A stretch of DNA of 64,000 bases from Thermohalobaculum sediminis (GTDB lineage: Bacteria; Pseudomonadota; Alphaproteobacteria; Rhodobacterales; Rhodobacteraceae), in contig NZ_JAMFKN010000004.1 of NCBI RefSeq assembly GCF_023487995.1, positions 248,001 to 312,000 of the forward strand, given 5' to 3'. Made by a program: the position numbers and the translations under genes. Positions 19,355-28,156 of this stretch are shown here, one piece after another (the first letter of the stretch is position 1; every line of letters starts with the position of its first letter). The notes below the pieces were generated by a model that saw nothing but the letters and a program-made list of their open reading frames with translations, was not told the origin of the DNA and did not search any database.

Positions 19355-20008
19355 GTGACGGCCCGCCTCGCCGACCGCCCAGACTGGGGCTACCTGCTGA
19401 CCGAGTTCGCCGAGCTCTACCGGCGCGGCAAGGCGGGCGGCTCGGCGCGCATCCGGGCGCATCAGCGGGCGGTGCGCGAGGCGGTGTCGCGCACCATAGC
19501 CGCCAACCCGCCCGTCATCGACCGCACGCCCGAGACGAAGCCCGTGACCGCGCATCTCAAGCGCGCGCTGGATCAGGGGCGGCGCGAGTCGACCCAGTCG
19601 GTCATCCGCGCGATCGAGAGCGTGCTGCCCGACCTCTGTTGGCTCTACGGCTACGAGAAGGTGCCGAAGGGGCTGAGCGCGAAATATGCCTATGCCGAGT
19701 TCGCCGGCCCCCACGGCCCGGTTGTGACCGACGAGGTGATCCTTGGCATCGTGCTCTTTGCGCCGAAATGCACCTATCCCGCTCATGCCCATGACGGGCT
19801 GACCGAGAGCTACTACACCCTCTCGGGCGCGGTGTCTGAGAACGACGAGGGCGTCTACGCGCCGGGCTCGCTGATCTTCAATCCGCCCGGCCGGATGCAC
19901 CGGATCACGGTCGGGGATACCGAGCCGGCGCTGCTGAGCTATGCGTGGCACGGGCCGCGCGAGAAGCTGGCCGGCCAGAAGATGACCTTCTCCAAGCCGA
20001 AGGCGTGA
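19355..20008 (+). CDS. dddL: DMSP lyase DddL (cupin)
   Basis: Cleaves DMSP to dimethyl sulfide and acrylate with a cupin-bound metal. 217 residues. The helical N-terminal part has FAELYRRGKAGGSARIRAHQ, as in Rhodobacter/Sulfitobacter DddL. The cupin then shows YPAHAHDGLTESYYTLSGAV, giving H144, H146, E151 and the catalytic-type Tyr153/154, and NPPGRMHRITVGD with H182, followed by YAWHGP and a basic tail. All expected metal ligands are present. The start is GTG at 19355. It directly follows the thiolase gene, a setting that could pair DMSP cleavage with acyl-CoA metabolism of the acrylate product. Confidence 0.88.
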   Translation: MTARLADRPDWGYLLTEFAELYRRGKAGGSARIRAHQRAVREAVSRTIAANPPVIDRTPETKPVTAHLKRALDQGRRESTQSVIRAIESVLPDLCWLYGYEKVPKGLSAKYAYAEFAGPHGPVVTDEVILGIVLFAPKCTYPAHAHDGLTESYYTLSGAVSENDEGVYAPGSLIFNPPGRMHRITVGDTEPALLSYAWHGPREKLAGQKMTFSKPKA

Positions 20009-20010
20009 GC

Positions 20011-20024
20011 CGAAAGAGCGTTCA
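20011..20024. promoter_or_regulatory. Degenerate copy of the TGAACG palindrome
   Basis: CGAAAGAGCGTTCA keeps the right half-site CGTTCA exactly and 4 of 6 bases of the left half of the site at 18115-18128. It lies immediately after dddL and about 75 bases upstream of the rhodanese operon, within a local AT-rich dip that includes TATATA at 20056-20061. It could be a second site for the same regulator. Confidence 0.35.
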
Positions 20025-20098
20025 TTATTTCGGATTCAATTTCGTGACAAAGGCTTATATATGCTTTCTCGCGTGAAATACCGATCGGGGAGGACGAG

Positions 20099-20497
20099 AT
20101 GAAACACGTCAAGGACATGGTGGCCGAGGCCAACGCCGTGGTCGAGCACGCGCCTGCGAAGGACCTGCTCGGCCTCCACGACGCCGAGGGCGTCACCTTC
20201 GTCGACCTGCGCGACGTGCGCGAACTGGAACGTGACGGGATGATCCCCGGCGCCTTCCACTGCCCGCGCGGCATGCTGGAATTCTGGATCGACCCGGAAA
20301 GTCCCTATGCGAAGCCCCAGTTCCAGACCGGCAACCGCTTCGTGTTCTACTGCGCCTCGGGCTGGCGCTCGGCCCTCTCGGCGCGCGTGGCGCAGGACAT
20401 GGGGCTTGCGAAGGTCAGCCACATCGAGGACGGATTCAAGGGCTGGCAGGCCGCCGGCGGCCCCGTGGGACCGCGGCCCGAGAAGAAGCACGACTGA
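20099..20497 (+). CDS. Single-domain rhodanese sulfurtransferase
   Basis: 132 residues with one rhodanese domain: VTFVDLRDVRELERDGMIPGA, active-site C85 in FVFYCASGWRSAL, and GFKGWQAAGGP at the end. Such proteins carry persulfide sulfur. GGGAGGACG lies about 7 bases before the ATG. It opens a four-gene run (rhodanese, DoxX, acyl-CoA dehydrogenase, cell wall hydrolase). Its sulfur chemistry fits the neighbouring DMSP genes, but a direct link is only inference. Confidence 0.88.
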   Translation: MKHVKDMVAEANAVVEHAPAKDLLGLHDAEGVTFVDLRDVRELERDGMIPGAFHCPRGMLEFWIDPESPYAKPQFQTGNRFVFYCASGWRSALSARVAQDMGLAKVSHIEDGFKGWQAAGGPVGPRPEKKHD

Positions 20498-20526
20498 ACC
20501 CGGCCACGCGCCGACAGGAGGCGTCC

Positions 20527-20928
20527 ATGTCCATCGAGACCAGCCTGAACCGCCTCGCCCCCATGTTCCTCAGCGTTCTGCGCTGCATGGCGGGGCTGAT
20601 CTTCCTCGCGCACGGCACGCAGAAGCTGGTCGGCTTCCCCGCGACCGAGAAGGTGGTGTCGGCGTTCTCGCTGCCGTGGTTCGCCGGGGTGATCGAGCTG
20701 GCCGCGGGGCTCCTGATCGCGGTCGGCCTGTTCACGCGGCCCGCGGCTTTCCTCGCCTCGGGCACGATGGCCTTCGCCTACTGGATCGCCCACGCGCCCC
20801 GCGACTTCTATCCGGTGAACAACGGGGGCGATGCCGCGATCCTCTATTGCTTCCTGTTCCTCTACATCGTCTTTGCCGGGCCGGGGCCGCTCAGCGTCGA
20901 TGCGCTGCGGCGCGGCCGCGCGGCATAG
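20527..20928 (+). CDS. DoxX family membrane protein
   Basis: 133 residues with four hydrophobic segments and the DoxX pattern LRCMAGLIFLAHGTQKLVGFP near residue 20, then GVIELAAGLLIAVGLFTRPAAFLASG and a FYPVNNGGDAAILYCFLFLYIVFAGPGPLS block. DoxX proteins are small quinone- or thiol-linked membrane proteins of uncertain role. An AGGAGGCGTCC site precedes the ATG. It sits 29 bases after the rhodanese gene. Confidence 0.85.
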   Translation: MSIETSLNRLAPMFLSVLRCMAGLIFLAHGTQKLVGFPATEKVVSAFSLPWFAGVIELAAGLLIAVGLFTRPAAFLASGTMAFAYWIAHAPRDFYPVNNGGDAAILYCFLFLYIVFAGPGPLSVDALRRGRAA

Positions 20929-20962
20929 GGAGCGCCGACGAGACTTAAAGGAGAGGGACGCC

Positions 20963-22090
20963 ATGCTGACCGACGAGCAGGTTATGATCCGCGACATGGC
21001 CCGCGACTTCGCGCAGTCGAAGCTCGCGCCCACGGCGGCGAAGCGTGAGAAGGCCGGCGCCATCGAGCCCGAGGTGATCGCCGAGCTTGGCGAGCTTGGG
21101 TTCCTCGGCATGACCATCTCGCCCGATTGGGGTGGCGCGGGGGCCGATTACGTCTCCTACGCGTTGGCGCTGATCGAGATCGCGGCGGGCGACGGGTCGG
21201 TCTCGACCATGGTCTCGGTCCACAACGCGCCGGTCTGTGCCGTGCTGGACCGCTTTGCCTCGCCCGAGCAGAAGGAGCGCTGGCTGCGCCCCTTGGCGGA
21301 AGGCCGCCACATCGGCTCGTTCGCGCTGACCGAGCCGCAGGCAGGCTCGGACGCCTCGAACCTCAAGACCCGCGCGACCCGCATGAACGAGGGCTGGCGG
21401 ATCAACGGCACCAAGCAGTTCATTTCCTCGGCCCGGATCGGCAAGACGACCGTGCTGTTCGCGGTGACCGATCCCGCGAAGGGCAAGAAGGGGATTTCCT
21501 GCTTCGTGACCGGGAACGACCGCCCCGGCTTCAGCATTGTCCGGGTCGAGGAGAAGCTGGGCCAGAAGGCATCGGACAGCTGCGCGCTGGCCTTCGAGGA
21601 CATGGACGTGCCGTTCGAGGACATGATCGGCGAGGAAGGGCAGGGCTACGCCATCGCGCTCTCGTCGCTCGAGGCGGGGCGCATCGGCATCGCCGCGCAG
21701 GCCACCGGGCTCGCGCAGGCGGCCTATGAACGCGCGCTGGCCTATGCCAAGGAGCGCACCGCCTTTGGCGGGCCGATCTTCGATCTGCAGGCCGTGCAGT
21801 TCCGGCTGGCCGAGATGGCCACCGACCTCGAGGCCGCGAGGGCGCTGGTCATGAACGCCGCGCGGATGAAGGACCAAGGGCTGCCCTGCCTGAAGGAGGC
21901 GTGCATGGCCAAGCTCTATTGCGCGCAGGCGGCCGAGCGGATCACGTCCGAGGCGATCCAGGTCCTCGGCGGCTATGGCTATCTCGCGGATTACGAGGTC
22001 GAGCGGATGTATCGCGACCAGAAGGTGTGCCAGATCTACGAGGGCACCAACGACATCCAGAAGCTCATCATCGCGCGGCAGATCGCGTGA
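20963..22090 (+). CDS. Short-chain-type acyl-CoA dehydrogenase
   Basis: A 375-residue flavoprotein that oxidises acyl-CoA to enoyl-CoA and passes electrons to ETF. Visible are FALTEPQAGSDASNLKT (FAD and substrate binding), KASDSCALAFEDMDVP, QVLGGYGYLADYEVERMYRD, and QIYEGTNDIQKLIIAR carrying the catalytic Glu of the SCAD/butyryl type. AAAGGAGAGG lies about 8 bases before the ATG at 20963. A role with branched or short acyl-CoAs, including C3 products of DMSP cleavage, is possible but unproven. The next start overlaps its stop (GTGA). Confidence 0.92.
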   Translation: MLTDEQVMIRDMARDFAQSKLAPTAAKREKAGAIEPEVIAELGELGFLGMTISPDWGGAGADYVSYALALIEIAAGDGSVSTMVSVHNAPVCAVLDRFASPEQKERWLRPLAEGRHIGSFALTEPQAGSDASNLKTRATRMNEGWRINGTKQFISSARIGKTTVLFAVTDPAKGKKGISCFVTGNDRPGFSIVRVEEKLGQKASDSCALAFEDMDVPFEDMIGEEGQGYAIALSSLEAGRIGIAAQATGLAQAAYERALAYAKERTAFGGPIFDLQAVQFRLAEMATDLEAARALVMNAARMKDQGLPCLKEACMAKLYCAQAAERITSEAIQVLGGYGYLADYEVERMYRDQKVCQIYEGTNDIQKLIIARQIA

Positions 22091-22668
22091 GGGGGCCTCT
22101 TGCGACCATGGCGGCACTGTGCCTCGCCCTCGCCGGCTGCGTGACGGATGGCGGGCAGGGCACGTCTGCAGCGCCCGCCGGCGCCGCGGTCGAGGCGCTG
22201 AGGGCCGAGGCCGCGCTGCGCGACGTTCTTGCCGCCGCCCCAAGGGCCCGCGCCGAGATGCCGCCGCCCGATCCTACGGCGCCGATGGCCGATCCGCTCA
22301 CCTGCCTCGCGCGCACCGTCTACTGGGAGTCGAAGGGCCAGCCCGTCGAGGGCCAGCGCGCCGTCGCCCATGTGGTGCTCAACCGCGCCCGCGCCTCAGG
22401 CTACCCCGATCGCGTCTGCGAGGTGGTGACGCAGGGCGGCCCGTCGCGCCCCTGCCAGTTCAGCTTCTACTGCGATGGCCGCGACGACACGCCGCGCGAG
22501 CCCGAGGCCTACGAGACCGCCCACCGCGTCGCCTGGGAGGCGCTTGCAGGCGCGAGCGCCGATCCGACGCGAGGTGCGGTCATGTTCCACAACGGCACCG
22601 TGCGGCCCTCCTGGGCGCGCGCCAAGCGGCGGACGGCGACGATCGGCGACCACTTCTTCTACCGCTGA
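22087..22668 (+). CDS. SleB-type cell wall hydrolase, lipoprotein
   Basis: About 193 residues. It carries the Hydrolase_2/SleB domain, with LARTVYWESKGQPVEGQRAV near residue 75 (the catalytic Glu), VVLNRARASGYPDRVCEVV and CQFSFYCDG. The family cleaves peptidoglycan glycan strands. I chose GTG at 22087, overlapping the dehydrogenase stop by 4 bp, because it supplies the Arg-containing N-region of a lipoprotein signal ending LALAGC. The ATG at 22108 would leave a signal without positive charge. Confidence 0.82.
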   Translation: MRGPLATMAALCLALAGCVTDGGQGTSAAPAGAAVEALRAEAALRDVLAAAPRARAEMPPPDPTAPMADPLTCLARTVYWESKGQPVEGQRAVAHVVLNRARASGYPDRVCEVVTQGGPSRPCQFSFYCDGRDDTPREPEAYETAHRVAWEALAGASADPTRGAVMFHNGTVRPSWARAKRRTATIGDHFFYR

Positions 22669-22866
22669 CCGGCGGCGCCGGGGCGGGCACAAGCACGCGG
22701 CCCTTTACGCGAGCGCGCGGAGCCCCGTAGAACGGCAGCACGGCGGGCGCCATCCGCGCGCCCGGCCGCATCCGCGTCGGGTCAGGCACGGGGTCAGCAT
22801 GAACGGGACGAGGGGCGCGACCCCGGGCGCCATGGCTGGCTGCGCCACGCGGGCGGGCGCCACCGC

Positions 22867-23955
22867 ATGACGCACTGGGAGATCCCCATCGCGGGCGACC
22901 GCTTAGCCCTGCTGCCGCTGGTCGTCACGGTCGCGCTCGGCACGGCCGGGGGTTGGGTCGCCTCGCGGATCGGAACGCCGCTGCCCTGGCTCCTGGGTGC
23001 CGTGGTGGCTGTGGGCGGCGCGGCCCTGGCGGGGCTGAGCATCGGCGGCCGTCCGGTGACCTTCCCCGTGAAGGTCCGCATCCTCTTCGTGCCGATCATC
23101 GGCGTCGCCATTGGCGGGGCATTCACGCCCGATCTGATCGCGGCGGCGGCGGGCTGGTGGCCGACCCTGATCGGGTTGATGCTCTATGTGCCGCTCGCGC
23201 ATGTCGTGGGATACGTGATCTACCGGCATCTCGGGCGCTACGACCGCGCGACGGCCTATTTCTCGGCCATGCCGGGCGGCCTGATCGAGGCGATCGCGAT
23301 GGGCGAGGCGGCGGGCGCCGACCGTCGGATGCTGAACCTCATGCAGTTCTCGCGCCTCATCATGTGCATCCTGATCGTGCCGCTCGCGATCACCGCCTAC
23401 GAGGGCTTCGCGGTCGGCAGCGCCGCGGGCGTGATGCTGCGGGGCGCGATGAACCCGATCGGCCTCTGGGACGTCGCGGTGCTGACCGCGTCGGGGGCGC
23501 TGGGGTTCTTCGCGGCCCACCGCGTGGGCATGCCGGCCGCGATCATCACCGGGCCGATCGTGTTCAGTGGCGCGGCGCATCTGGCCGGGCTCACGCAGGC
23601 CGACCCGCCCGCCTTCCTGATCCAGTTCACCCAACTGGTGGTCGGCTGCGGGCTCGGCGTGCGCTTCGTGGGGCTTGGGCGGCGGCAGGCCGGCCGGGGG
23701 CTCGCGATGGCGTTCCTCAGCGTGGCCTCGGTGCTCGGGCTCGCCGTCGCGGCGGGGGCGCTGCTGCATGGCGTCGTCGGCGAGTCGGTCGAGGCGGTGG
23801 TACTCGCCTTCGCGCCCGGGGGCGTCACCGAGATGTCGCTGATCGCGCTCTCGCTGCGGATCAGCGTGGTCTTCGTGGCGGCGCACCACGTCGCGCGCAT
23901 CCTCTACACGGTCTTCCTCGCCCGCCTTGCCTGGCGCTGGGTCGAGCGGCTCTAG
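22867..23955 (+). CDS. AbrB family membrane permease
   Basis: A 362-residue integral membrane protein with about ten segments and the duplicated AbrB repeat: GGWVASRIGTPLPWLLGAVV in the first half and FFAAHRVGMPAAIITGPIVFSG in the second. YFSAMPGGLIEAIAMGE and FAPGGVTEMSLIALSL are the paired conserved PGG/E motifs. These proteins are often listed as ammonia-monooxygenase-related regulators or aromatic-compound permeases; no substrate is established. The 198-bp gap upstream holds only a dubious 23-codon frame that overlaps its ATG. Confidence 0.85.
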   Translation: MTHWEIPIAGDRLALLPLVVTVALGTAGGWVASRIGTPLPWLLGAVVAVGGAALAGLSIGGRPVTFPVKVRILFVPIIGVAIGGAFTPDLIAAAAGWWPTLIGLMLYVPLAHVVGYVIYRHLGRYDRATAYFSAMPGGLIEAIAMGEAAGADRRMLNLMQFSRLIMCILIVPLAITAYEGFAVGSAAGVMLRGAMNPIGLWDVAVLTASGALGFFAAHRVGMPAAIITGPIVFSGAAHLAGLTQADPPAFLIQFTQLVVGCGLGVRFVGLGRRQAGRGLAMAFLSVASVLGLAVAAGALLHGVVGESVEAVVLAFAPGGVTEMSLIALSLRISVVFVAAHHVARILYTVFLARLAWRWVERL

Positions 23956-23958
23956 CCG

Positions 23959-25128
23959 TCAGGCTTCGTCCGACGCCAGCGCCGCACACACCCGGCCCAG
24001 CGCCGGGATGAAGGCAAGATCGAAGGTGTCGTCGGCGGGTTTCGCCTGCGACGAGAGGCGCACGATGGTGACCTCGGCCGCCGGATCGACCCAGAGCCAC
24101 TGGCCGTGGATGCCCATGGCGGCGATGGCGGTCGAGGGCTCGGGCGTGCGATACCACTGCGAGCGGTAGCTCCCGCCCGGATAGAGATAGGGCATCTCGC
24201 CGCGCGCCCAGGCTTCCGGGTTGCCGCCGCCATGGATGTCCGCCACCCAGTCCGCCGGCACCACCTGCGTGCCGTCCGCGGCCCGCCCGCCGTGGCGCAT
24301 CATCTCGGCGAAACGGGCGAGGTCGTCGAGCGTGGCCGAGAAGCCCCCCGCCGCGCGCGGCGCGCCCAGCCGGTCGAGCGTCACGTCCGCCGGCCCCTCG
24401 GCGCCCAGCGGCAGCCAGAGGCGGCGCGAGACCATGTCGCTCCACCGCTCGCCCGAGGCGCGCTCGAGCACGATCCCCAGAAGGTCGCTGTTCGGCGAGA
24501 CGTAGTGGAAGCGCTCGCCATGCGGCCCCTCTCGCTTCGGCATGGTGGCGAGGAACGAGAGCAGGTCGCCCGTCTCGCCCGCGCGCCGCGGCGGGTTCCA
24601 GCCGGTGGCGACCCGGTAGCGCATGTAGTCGCTCTGCGGATCGTCATAGACCTCATCGAAGCCGGTCGCGACCGTCATGTCGAGAAGATCCCGCACCCGG
24701 GCGCCGTCATAGGCCGAGCCGGTCACCTCGGGGACGAGCGCGGTCACCGGTGCCTCGGGGTCGAGCCGCCCCTCGGCCGCGAGGCAGCCTGCGAGCACAC
24801 CCGTGACCGATTTCGTGACGGAAAAGACCAGATGCGGCAGCCCCCGGTCGAAATGGGCCGCGTGCCACTCCCAGACGACGGAGCCGCGGTGCAGCACCAT
24901 GCAGGCGTCCGTCTCTCCCGCGACCACGAGCCCCGCCCATGTCGTCTCGCCGCCGCCCGGCGCAGGCACGGCGAGCGCGCCCAGCGTCTCGACCGTCCGC
25001 CCGCGCGGCAGGGGCTGCGCGCGCCCGGTGCGGATCGCGGCGGTGGGGACGATCTCGCGCACCCGCTGGAAGGAGGTGCGGTTCATCGGTGCCTCGCGCC
25101 AGTTGGCGAGGGTGGGGCGGTCGGTCAT
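23959..25128 (-). CDS. Serine hydrolase of the beta-lactamase family
   Basis: 389 residues with no signal peptide. The catalytic SxxK motif is S103-V-T-K106 (FSVTKSVTGVLAG). FHYVSPNSDLLG supplies the Tyr/Asn motif, with GIHGQWLWVDP near the C-terminus where the third motif lies. These are esterase or aminohydrolase-type class C-like proteins (EstB, 6-aminohexanoate-dimer hydrolase), usually not antibiotic resistance enzymes. The ATG at 25128 is preceded by GGGAGAGCC. It is convergent with the AbrB gene, with only 3 bases between the stops. Confidence 0.85.
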   Translation of the reverse strand: MTDRPTLANWREAPMNRTSFQRVREIVPTAAIRTGRAQPLPRGRTVETLGALAVPAPGGGETTWAGLVVAGETDACMVLHRGSVVWEWHAAHFDRGLPHLVFSVTKSVTGVLAGCLAAEGRLDPEAPVTALVPEVTGSAYDGARVRDLLDMTVATGFDEVYDDPQSDYMRYRVATGWNPPRRAGETGDLLSFLATMPKREGPHGERFHYVSPNSDLLGIVLERASGERWSDMVSRRLWLPLGAEGPADVTLDRLGAPRAAGGFSATLDDLARFAEMMRHGGRAADGTQVVPADWVADIHGGGNPEAWARGEMPYLYPGGSYRSQWYRTPEPSTAIAAMGIHGQWLWVDPAAEVTIVRLSSQAKPADDTFDLAFIPALGRVCAALASDEA

Positions 25129-25302
25129 GGCAGGCTCTCCCTTCGCGGCCGACTTTCTCCGTCAGCGCGGCAGTTGTCGAGGGGGCGTCGGGCGGCGCCA
25201 GATACCTTGACTCCGCCGGCATCGCGCCAGCGGGGTGCCGCGGGCCCCGGGGCCGGATGGCTCACGCGGCCGAGGCCACACCCACCGGGAAGCGCGCCGC
25301 GC

Positions 25303-26931
25303 TCAGGCCGCGGCGGCCCCTGGCGCATGCTGTGGCGGGGCTTCCCGGACCGCCGGAGATGTTTCCGCGATGATGCGCAGGTGATGCTCGATGCGCCACA
25401 GGTGGTAGGCGACGCGGTGCAGCCAGCGCACCGCGTCGAGCCGGCCGAGCCCCTCCTGCCCGCTGATCGCCTGTTCGGTCACCGCGTCGATGGTGGCGTC
25501 GCGGAAGCGGTCGCGCTCGTCGCGCAGGATGCGGCGCAGGCGGTTGGCCTGCCCCTCGGCCACCGCGCGTGGCACGGCGCCGAGGCCGGCGTCGATGCCG
25601 CGCGCCATCAGACGCGCGAAGCGGGCGAGGCGTGGCTCGGTCTCCAGCGTCGCGATCCGGTCCGACTGGCCCGCCCGGTGCGAGAGGCGCAACAGGTGGT
25701 CGAGTGTGTGGATCGCCGTCTGGTGGCGCCCGTGCCGGTCGGGGCCGTCGCGCCCGGTGCGGATGCTGGCGGCGAAGCGCCGGGCCTCCTCCAGCGCGCC
25801 GGCGATCTCGCCGAGCCGGCGCTCGCGCCCCGCCCGGCCACCTTCCCGCCGCAGCGCGCGGGCAAGCTCGCGCCGCAGCGCGTTGGCAATGTCCCCCAGC
25901 GTGGCGCCCAGCGCGTCCACCGCGGTGCCGGGGTCCTTCAGCAGCTGGTCGTCGAGCCGGCGTGTGAGCGCGGGCCCGCGCTCGGGAACGAGGCGGACGA
26001 TCAGTCGCGCGAAGGCCCCGGCGAACGGGATCACCAGGAGGACGCCGAGCACGTTGAACCCGGTATGGAAAGCGACGAGCGCAAGCTGCGCGTCGCCCCG
26101 CCCACCATCCGTCAGCAGCGGCGCGACGAAGCCGGTGTAGGGTCCCAGCAGCAGGAACGCCATCGCCCCGGTCAGCAGGTTGTAGACGCAATGCGCCCAC
26201 CCCGTCCGGCGGGCCGAGGTCGAGCCGCCCAGCGCCGCCAGCACCGCGGTCGCCGTCGTGCCCATGTCCATCCCGATCACCATCGCCGCGGCCTGCGGGA
26301 ACGAGATCGTGCCCGTCCCCAGCGCCACAAGCGCGGTCGCCACGCCCGCGCTCGACGACTGGGTGACCAGCGTGATCGCGACGCCTATCAGCACCAGCTG
26401 CAGCCGCCCGAACAGCGTGTCGGGCGGGAAATCGTCGGGCGTGACCACGCCCTCGAAGGCCGAGAGCCCGATTGTCATCGTCTCGATCCCGACGAACAGC
26501 AGGCTGAAACCCGCGAGCGCCCATCCTGCCTGTGCCCAGCGCCCGCCCGCGAACATCCGCAACAGGACGCCGACGAAAAGAAGCGGCATCGCCACTGCGC
26601 CAAGGTCGAACTGGAAGCCGATGATGGCGACGATCCAGCCCTTGAGCGTGGTGCCGATATTGGCGCCGAAGATCACCCCCAGCGCCTGTGGAAAGCTCAG
26701 GAGCCCCGCGCCCACGAAGCCCACCGCCATCACCGTGGTGGCCGAGGACGACTGCACGACCGCCGTCACCGCCGCCCCCGTCGCCGCCCCCGACAGCGGC
26801 GTGCGCGTGAAGCGCGCGAGCCAGCGGCGCAGCGCGTCGCCGGCCAGTGCCCGCAACCCCTCGGTGAGGAGGAGCATGCCCAGCAGGAACAGGCCCACAC
26901 CGCCGGCGGCGAAGAAGAGATCGCGCATCAT
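25303..26931 (-). CDS. Na/Pi cotransporter family protein with PhoU-like domain
   Basis: About 542 residues. The NptA/YjbB-type transporter has the inverted-repeat signatures VVQSSSATTVMAVGF near residue 55 and VTQSSSAGVATALVA in the second repeat, with GANIGTTLKGW and GMDMGTTATAV after them. The C-terminal 180 residues are cytosolic PhoU-like helices. It probably moves phosphate with sodium, often outward in bacteria. I chose the ATG at 26931, giving MMRDLFFAAGGVGLFLLGM; the longer frame starts at TTG and looks non-coding. Confidence 0.88.
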   Translation of the reverse strand: MMRDLFFAAGGVGLFLLGMLLLTEGLRALAGDALRRWLARFTRTPLSGAATGAAVTAVVQSSSATTVMAVGFVGAGLLSFPQALGVIFGANIGTTLKGWIVAIIGFQFDLGAVAMPLLFVGVLLRMFAGGRWAQAGWALAGFSLLFVGIETMTIGLSAFEGVVTPDDFPPDTLFGRLQLVLIGVAITLVTQSSSAGVATALVALGTGTISFPQAAAMVIGMDMGTTATAVLAALGGSTSARRTGWAHCVYNLLTGAMAFLLLGPYTGFVAPLLTDGGRGDAQLALVAFHTGFNVLGVLLVIPFAGAFARLIVRLVPERGPALTRRLDDQLLKDPGTAVDALGATLGDIANALRRELARALRREGGRAGRERRLGEIAGALEEARRFAASIRTGRDGPDRHGRHQTAIHTLDHLLRLSHRAGQSDRIATLETEPRLARFARLMARGIDAGLGAVPRAVAEGQANRLRRILRDERDRFRDATIDAVTEQAISGQEGLGRLDAVRWLHRVAYHLWRIEHHLRIIAETSPAVREAPPQHAPGAAAA

Positions 26932-27025
26932 CGACGCATCATGTGAGGGCGCGGCCGTGCCCCGCAAGCGCCCGTCATGCCGCGCCGGGCAGGGCGGCCG
27001 CCACGCCCGCCGGCGTCATGAAGAA

Positions 27026-27051
27026 GGGCGCGGGCCCAGTGGCCCGCGCCC
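27026..27051 (-). terminator. Rho-independent terminator of the polyamine operon
   Basis: Read on the minus strand, an 11-bp perfect stem (GGGCGCGGGCC pairing with GGCCCGCGCCC) with a 4-base loop is followed by TTCTTC. It begins 25 bases after the stop of the substrate-binding protein gene, so it ends the potAHIF-like transcript. Confidence 0.75.
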
Positions 27052-27075
27052 GTGCCTCGGCGCCACTTGCGGGCG

Positions 27076-28110
27076 TCACTTCGTAAGTTCGGTCCAGATC
27101 GCCGTGTAGTAGTCCTGCGCCTCCTTCGAGCAGGTCTTGTTGAACTTGCCGGCGCCGGCCAGTTCCGCGGGCATGTTGATCTCCGGCGCGGTCTTCATGT
27201 CGTCAGGCATGAACGCCTCCGATCCCTTGATGCCGTTCGCATAGCGCGCGAAGGCCGAGATCATCGCGGCGTTCTCGGGATCCATGATAAAGTTCAGGAA
27301 CAGCTTGGCGTTCTCGACATTCACGGCGTCCTTGAGGATGGCGGCCGAGTCCATCCAGAGCGGGAAGCCTTCCTGCGGATAGCCATACTCGACATTCGGG
27401 TTGGCGAGCCGCGCGCGGAATGTCGAGCCGTTCCAGTTTACGCTCGCACGCCATTCGCCCGAGCCCAGCTTGTCCGTGGTGCCGTAGTCCATCGACAGCC
27501 ACTTCGGCTTCGCGGCCATCAGGGCGTCGCGCGCGGCCTTGAGCTTATCCTTGTCGGTCGAGCAGGATTCTCCGCCCACATACATCAGCGCGAGCGCCAT
27601 GACGTCGGCCATCTCGGGCACGACATTGACCTTGCCGACCAGTTCCTCGGGCGGGTCGAGGAAGATCTTCGAGGTGTTGATGTCGCCCTTGTAGTCCTCG
27701 CGGTTCACCGCCACGCCGGTCGAGCCCCACTGCCAAGGCACGCTGTAATGCCGGCCCGGATCCCAGTCGACATCGACCCACTGCGGGTCCATGTGCTTGA
27801 AGTTCTCCATCTGGTCGGGGCGGCTCTCCATGAGCAGCCCCTCGGCGACGAAGATCGGGATGTAGGAATGCGACGGCACGACGATGTCGAAGCCATGGCC
27901 GCCCGCCTTGACCTTGGCGAGCGCGGTCGCGTTCGAGTCGTAGTCGGTGACCGTCACCTCGACATCGTATGTCTTCGAGAACTTCTCGATCAGCTCGGGG
28001 CTGGTGTAGTTGCCCCAGTTGAAGATGTTGAGCTTGCCGGCCGCCGCCGCAGGCCCGGCGGCCAGGAACGCCGCAATCGCCGTTGCGGTGAGCATCAGTC
28101 CCGTCTTCAT
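27076..28110 (-). CDS. Polyamine ABC transporter substrate-binding protein
   Basis: 344 residues. A Sec signal (MKTGLMLTATAIAAFLAAGPAAAA) precedes GKLNIFNWGNYTSPELIEKFSKTY, the start typical of PotD/PotF-like binding proteins. FDIVVPSHSYIPIFVAEGLL and VPWQWGSTGVAVNRE are also characteristic. It binds polyamine or a related cation in the periplasm; putrescine versus spermidine cannot be told. It is the last gene of the potA-H-I-binding protein order, 46 bases after the potI-like gene, and is followed by a strong terminator. Confidence 0.88.
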   Translation of the reverse strand: MKTGLMLTATAIAAFLAAGPAAAAGKLNIFNWGNYTSPELIEKFSKTYDVEVTVTDYDSNATALAKVKAGGHGFDIVVPSHSYIPIFVAEGLLMESRPDQMENFKHMDPQWVDVDWDPGRHYSVPWQWGSTGVAVNREDYKGDINTSKIFLDPPEELVGKVNVVPEMADVMALALMYVGGESCSTDKDKLKAARDALMAAKPKWLSMDYGTTDKLGSGEWRASVNWNGSTFRARLANPNVEYGYPQEGFPLWMDSAAILKDAVNVENAKLFLNFIMDPENAAMISAFARYANGIKGSEAFMPDDMKTAPEINMPAELAGAGKFNKTCSKEAQDYYTAIWTELTK

Positions 28111-28156
28111 GTCCGTTCTCCCTGTGATGTTTCTCGTCGTCGGCTCTCTCGGGCAG

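Noticed and set aside
22799-22870. 23-codon frame ending on the AbrB start codon (ATGA overlap)
   Set aside because: Weak ribosome site and Gly/Ala/Arg composition expected by chance; too little to call a leader peptide.
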